From: Candidatus Poribacteria bacterium
GTDB lineage: Bacteria > Poribacteria > WGA-4E > WGA-3G
Direction of reading: 5' to 3'
DNA: 6,664 nt
Assembly (NCBI GenBank): GCA_028824575.1
Contig: JAPPDN010000185.1
Coordinates: 1-6,664 of the forward strand
Shown here: positions 5,958 to 6,664 of the stretch, one piece after another
Position numbering within the stretch: the stretch's first letter is position 1
How the letters are laid out: every line of letters begins with the position of its first letter
The notes under the pieces: generated by a model
What the model was told of the DNA's origin: nothing
Database searches by the model: none
What the model saw: the letters and a program-made list of their open reading frames with translations, nothing else
Translations under genes and position numbers: made by a program

Positions 5958-6664
5958 TTAGGGCCAGAATTGGTACAGTGTAGTATTCGCGAGAATGCTG
6001 CTAATGCTCCACAAACTTCCGCATATATAGTCTCCGAGTGCAAGCCCTAAGAAGAACGGCACAGCGCGTCTGTAGGCTTTGAGTCCGCCGTGATGCAGGA
6101 CGAGCGCCTTTATCACATAAGCGACAAAGATACAACTCCAGAGATTAGACATGCCCCAACTGTTTGCCATGGCATAACCGAGCGGATGTAGGGGCCACCA
6201 CAGAAAGCGGGTTCTCAAAAATATTAATCCGAGTGAGAAGCCTACACCGCCACCCATAAAGATGAGGGCAGGTATATCGGTTTCTTGTGGATAATTCAGC
6301 CAATTTTCAAGTTGTCTATAAACCCCTCTACCGAATCCTAACGCCCAAGGTCCATAATAGCCGGTCTCGGCACCATGTCTGTAGTAGCTATCTAAGAGCA
6401 GCCAGAATACGACGATAGCACCGACGAAGGTCGCTATAAGAATCGCAGCAGCGGTGTGTTGCGGACGTATCTGTCGCCGTTCTGAAATTTTTAATGCCTC
6501 TAATTCCTGTGGCATCGGGTGCGCACGATACGCTCGGTTAAAGAACATGTACAACGAAAAAACGGCTTTTGTACTTGTTGTCAACCGCTGAGATCCAACC
6601 GCTGTCACGATTAACCCGTGTGGGTCAACTCTGTGCAAATCGTGAACTAAGAACCCTAACTCAG
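5958..6664 (-). CDS. Multi-pass membrane protein, DUF6785/DUF6784-like, 5' partial
   Basis: The reading frame is open to the right edge of the window, so the true start lies outside; 234 C-terminal residues are visible. A TTG at 6638 is not needed as a start because the codons before it continue in frame without a stop. The visible part begins with a soluble or amphipathic stretch containing AHPMPQELEALKISE (about 48-62), then four hydrophobic helices at about 69-90, 131-150, 172-189 and 201-222, with WWPLHPLGYAMANSWG between the second and third and LGDYICGSLW in the last. This pattern resembles the C-terminal part of large uncharacterised membrane proteins (DUF6785/DUF6784) found in Planctomycetes, Poribacteria and related groups; the family name is from memory. 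No transport substrate or enzymatic role is known to me. It lies 127 bp upstream of lon in the same direction and may share its transcript. Confidence 0.75.
   Translation of the reverse strand, partial: ELGFLVHDLHRVDPHGLIVTAVGSQRLTTSTKAVFSLYMFFNRAYRAHPMPQELEALKISERRQIRPQHTAAAILIATFVGAIVVFWLLLDSYYRHGAETGYYGPWALGFGRGVYRQLENWLNYPQETDIPALIFMGGGVGFSLGLIFLRTRFLWWPLHPLGYAMANSWGMSNLWSCIFVAYVIKALVLHHGGLKAYRRAVPFFLGLALGDYICGSLWSISSILANTTLYQFWP

Noticed and set aside
1..6664. CRISPR array, tRNA, phage or defence gene cassette
   Set aside because: No regularly spaced identical repeats, cloverleaf or defence-type domain was found; the window is covered by four unrelated protein genes and short spacers.

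Overview
The window is about 6.7 kb of moderate-GC bacterial DNA. All four supported genes lie on the minus strand, so transcription runs from the right edge to the left. Three gene types together (an exported PSCyt1/DUF1549/DUF1553 protein, a secreted LamG-fold protein, and a multi-pass membrane protein resembling DUF6785/DUF6784) point to a Planctomycetes-like or, more likely, Candidatus Poribacteria genome. No rRNA or other phylogenetic marker is present, so the taxonomic call is an inference. The densely structured short repeats between the genes fit it.

Layout in transcription order. At 6664-5958 is the 3' part of a membrane protein gene whose 5' end lies beyond the window. A 127-bp spacer (5957-5831) follows, with a 15-bp-period direct repeat, a perfect 10-bp palindrome and a possible promoter. 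Next is a complete, apparently catalytically intact ATP-dependent protease Lon (5830-3407). Its stop codon overlaps the start of a 771-residue exported protein (3410-1095) carrying two cytochrome-c-like Cys-His motifs, an Ig-like segment, DUF1549 and DUF1553. The ATGA overlap, plus a strong Shine-Dalgarno inside the last Lon codons, indicates translational coupling. A 258-bp spacer (1094-837) holds a perfect 10-bp inverted repeat, a roughly 101-bp MITE-like element with 12-bp terminal inverted repeats and a probable 6-bp target duplication, and a smaller inverted repeat. The last gene (836-36) encodes a secreted LamG/concanavalin-A-like protein.

Functional links are loose. Lon is a cytoplasmic protease, while its coupled partner has a signal peptide and would act in the periplasm or at the cell surface. 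Their tight pairing is the most unusual feature here and may reflect co-expression rather than direct contact. No CRISPR array, tRNA, rRNA, phage gene or recognisable defence system was seen. Most of the window is ordinary chromosomal sequence, and I do not claim a new biological system.
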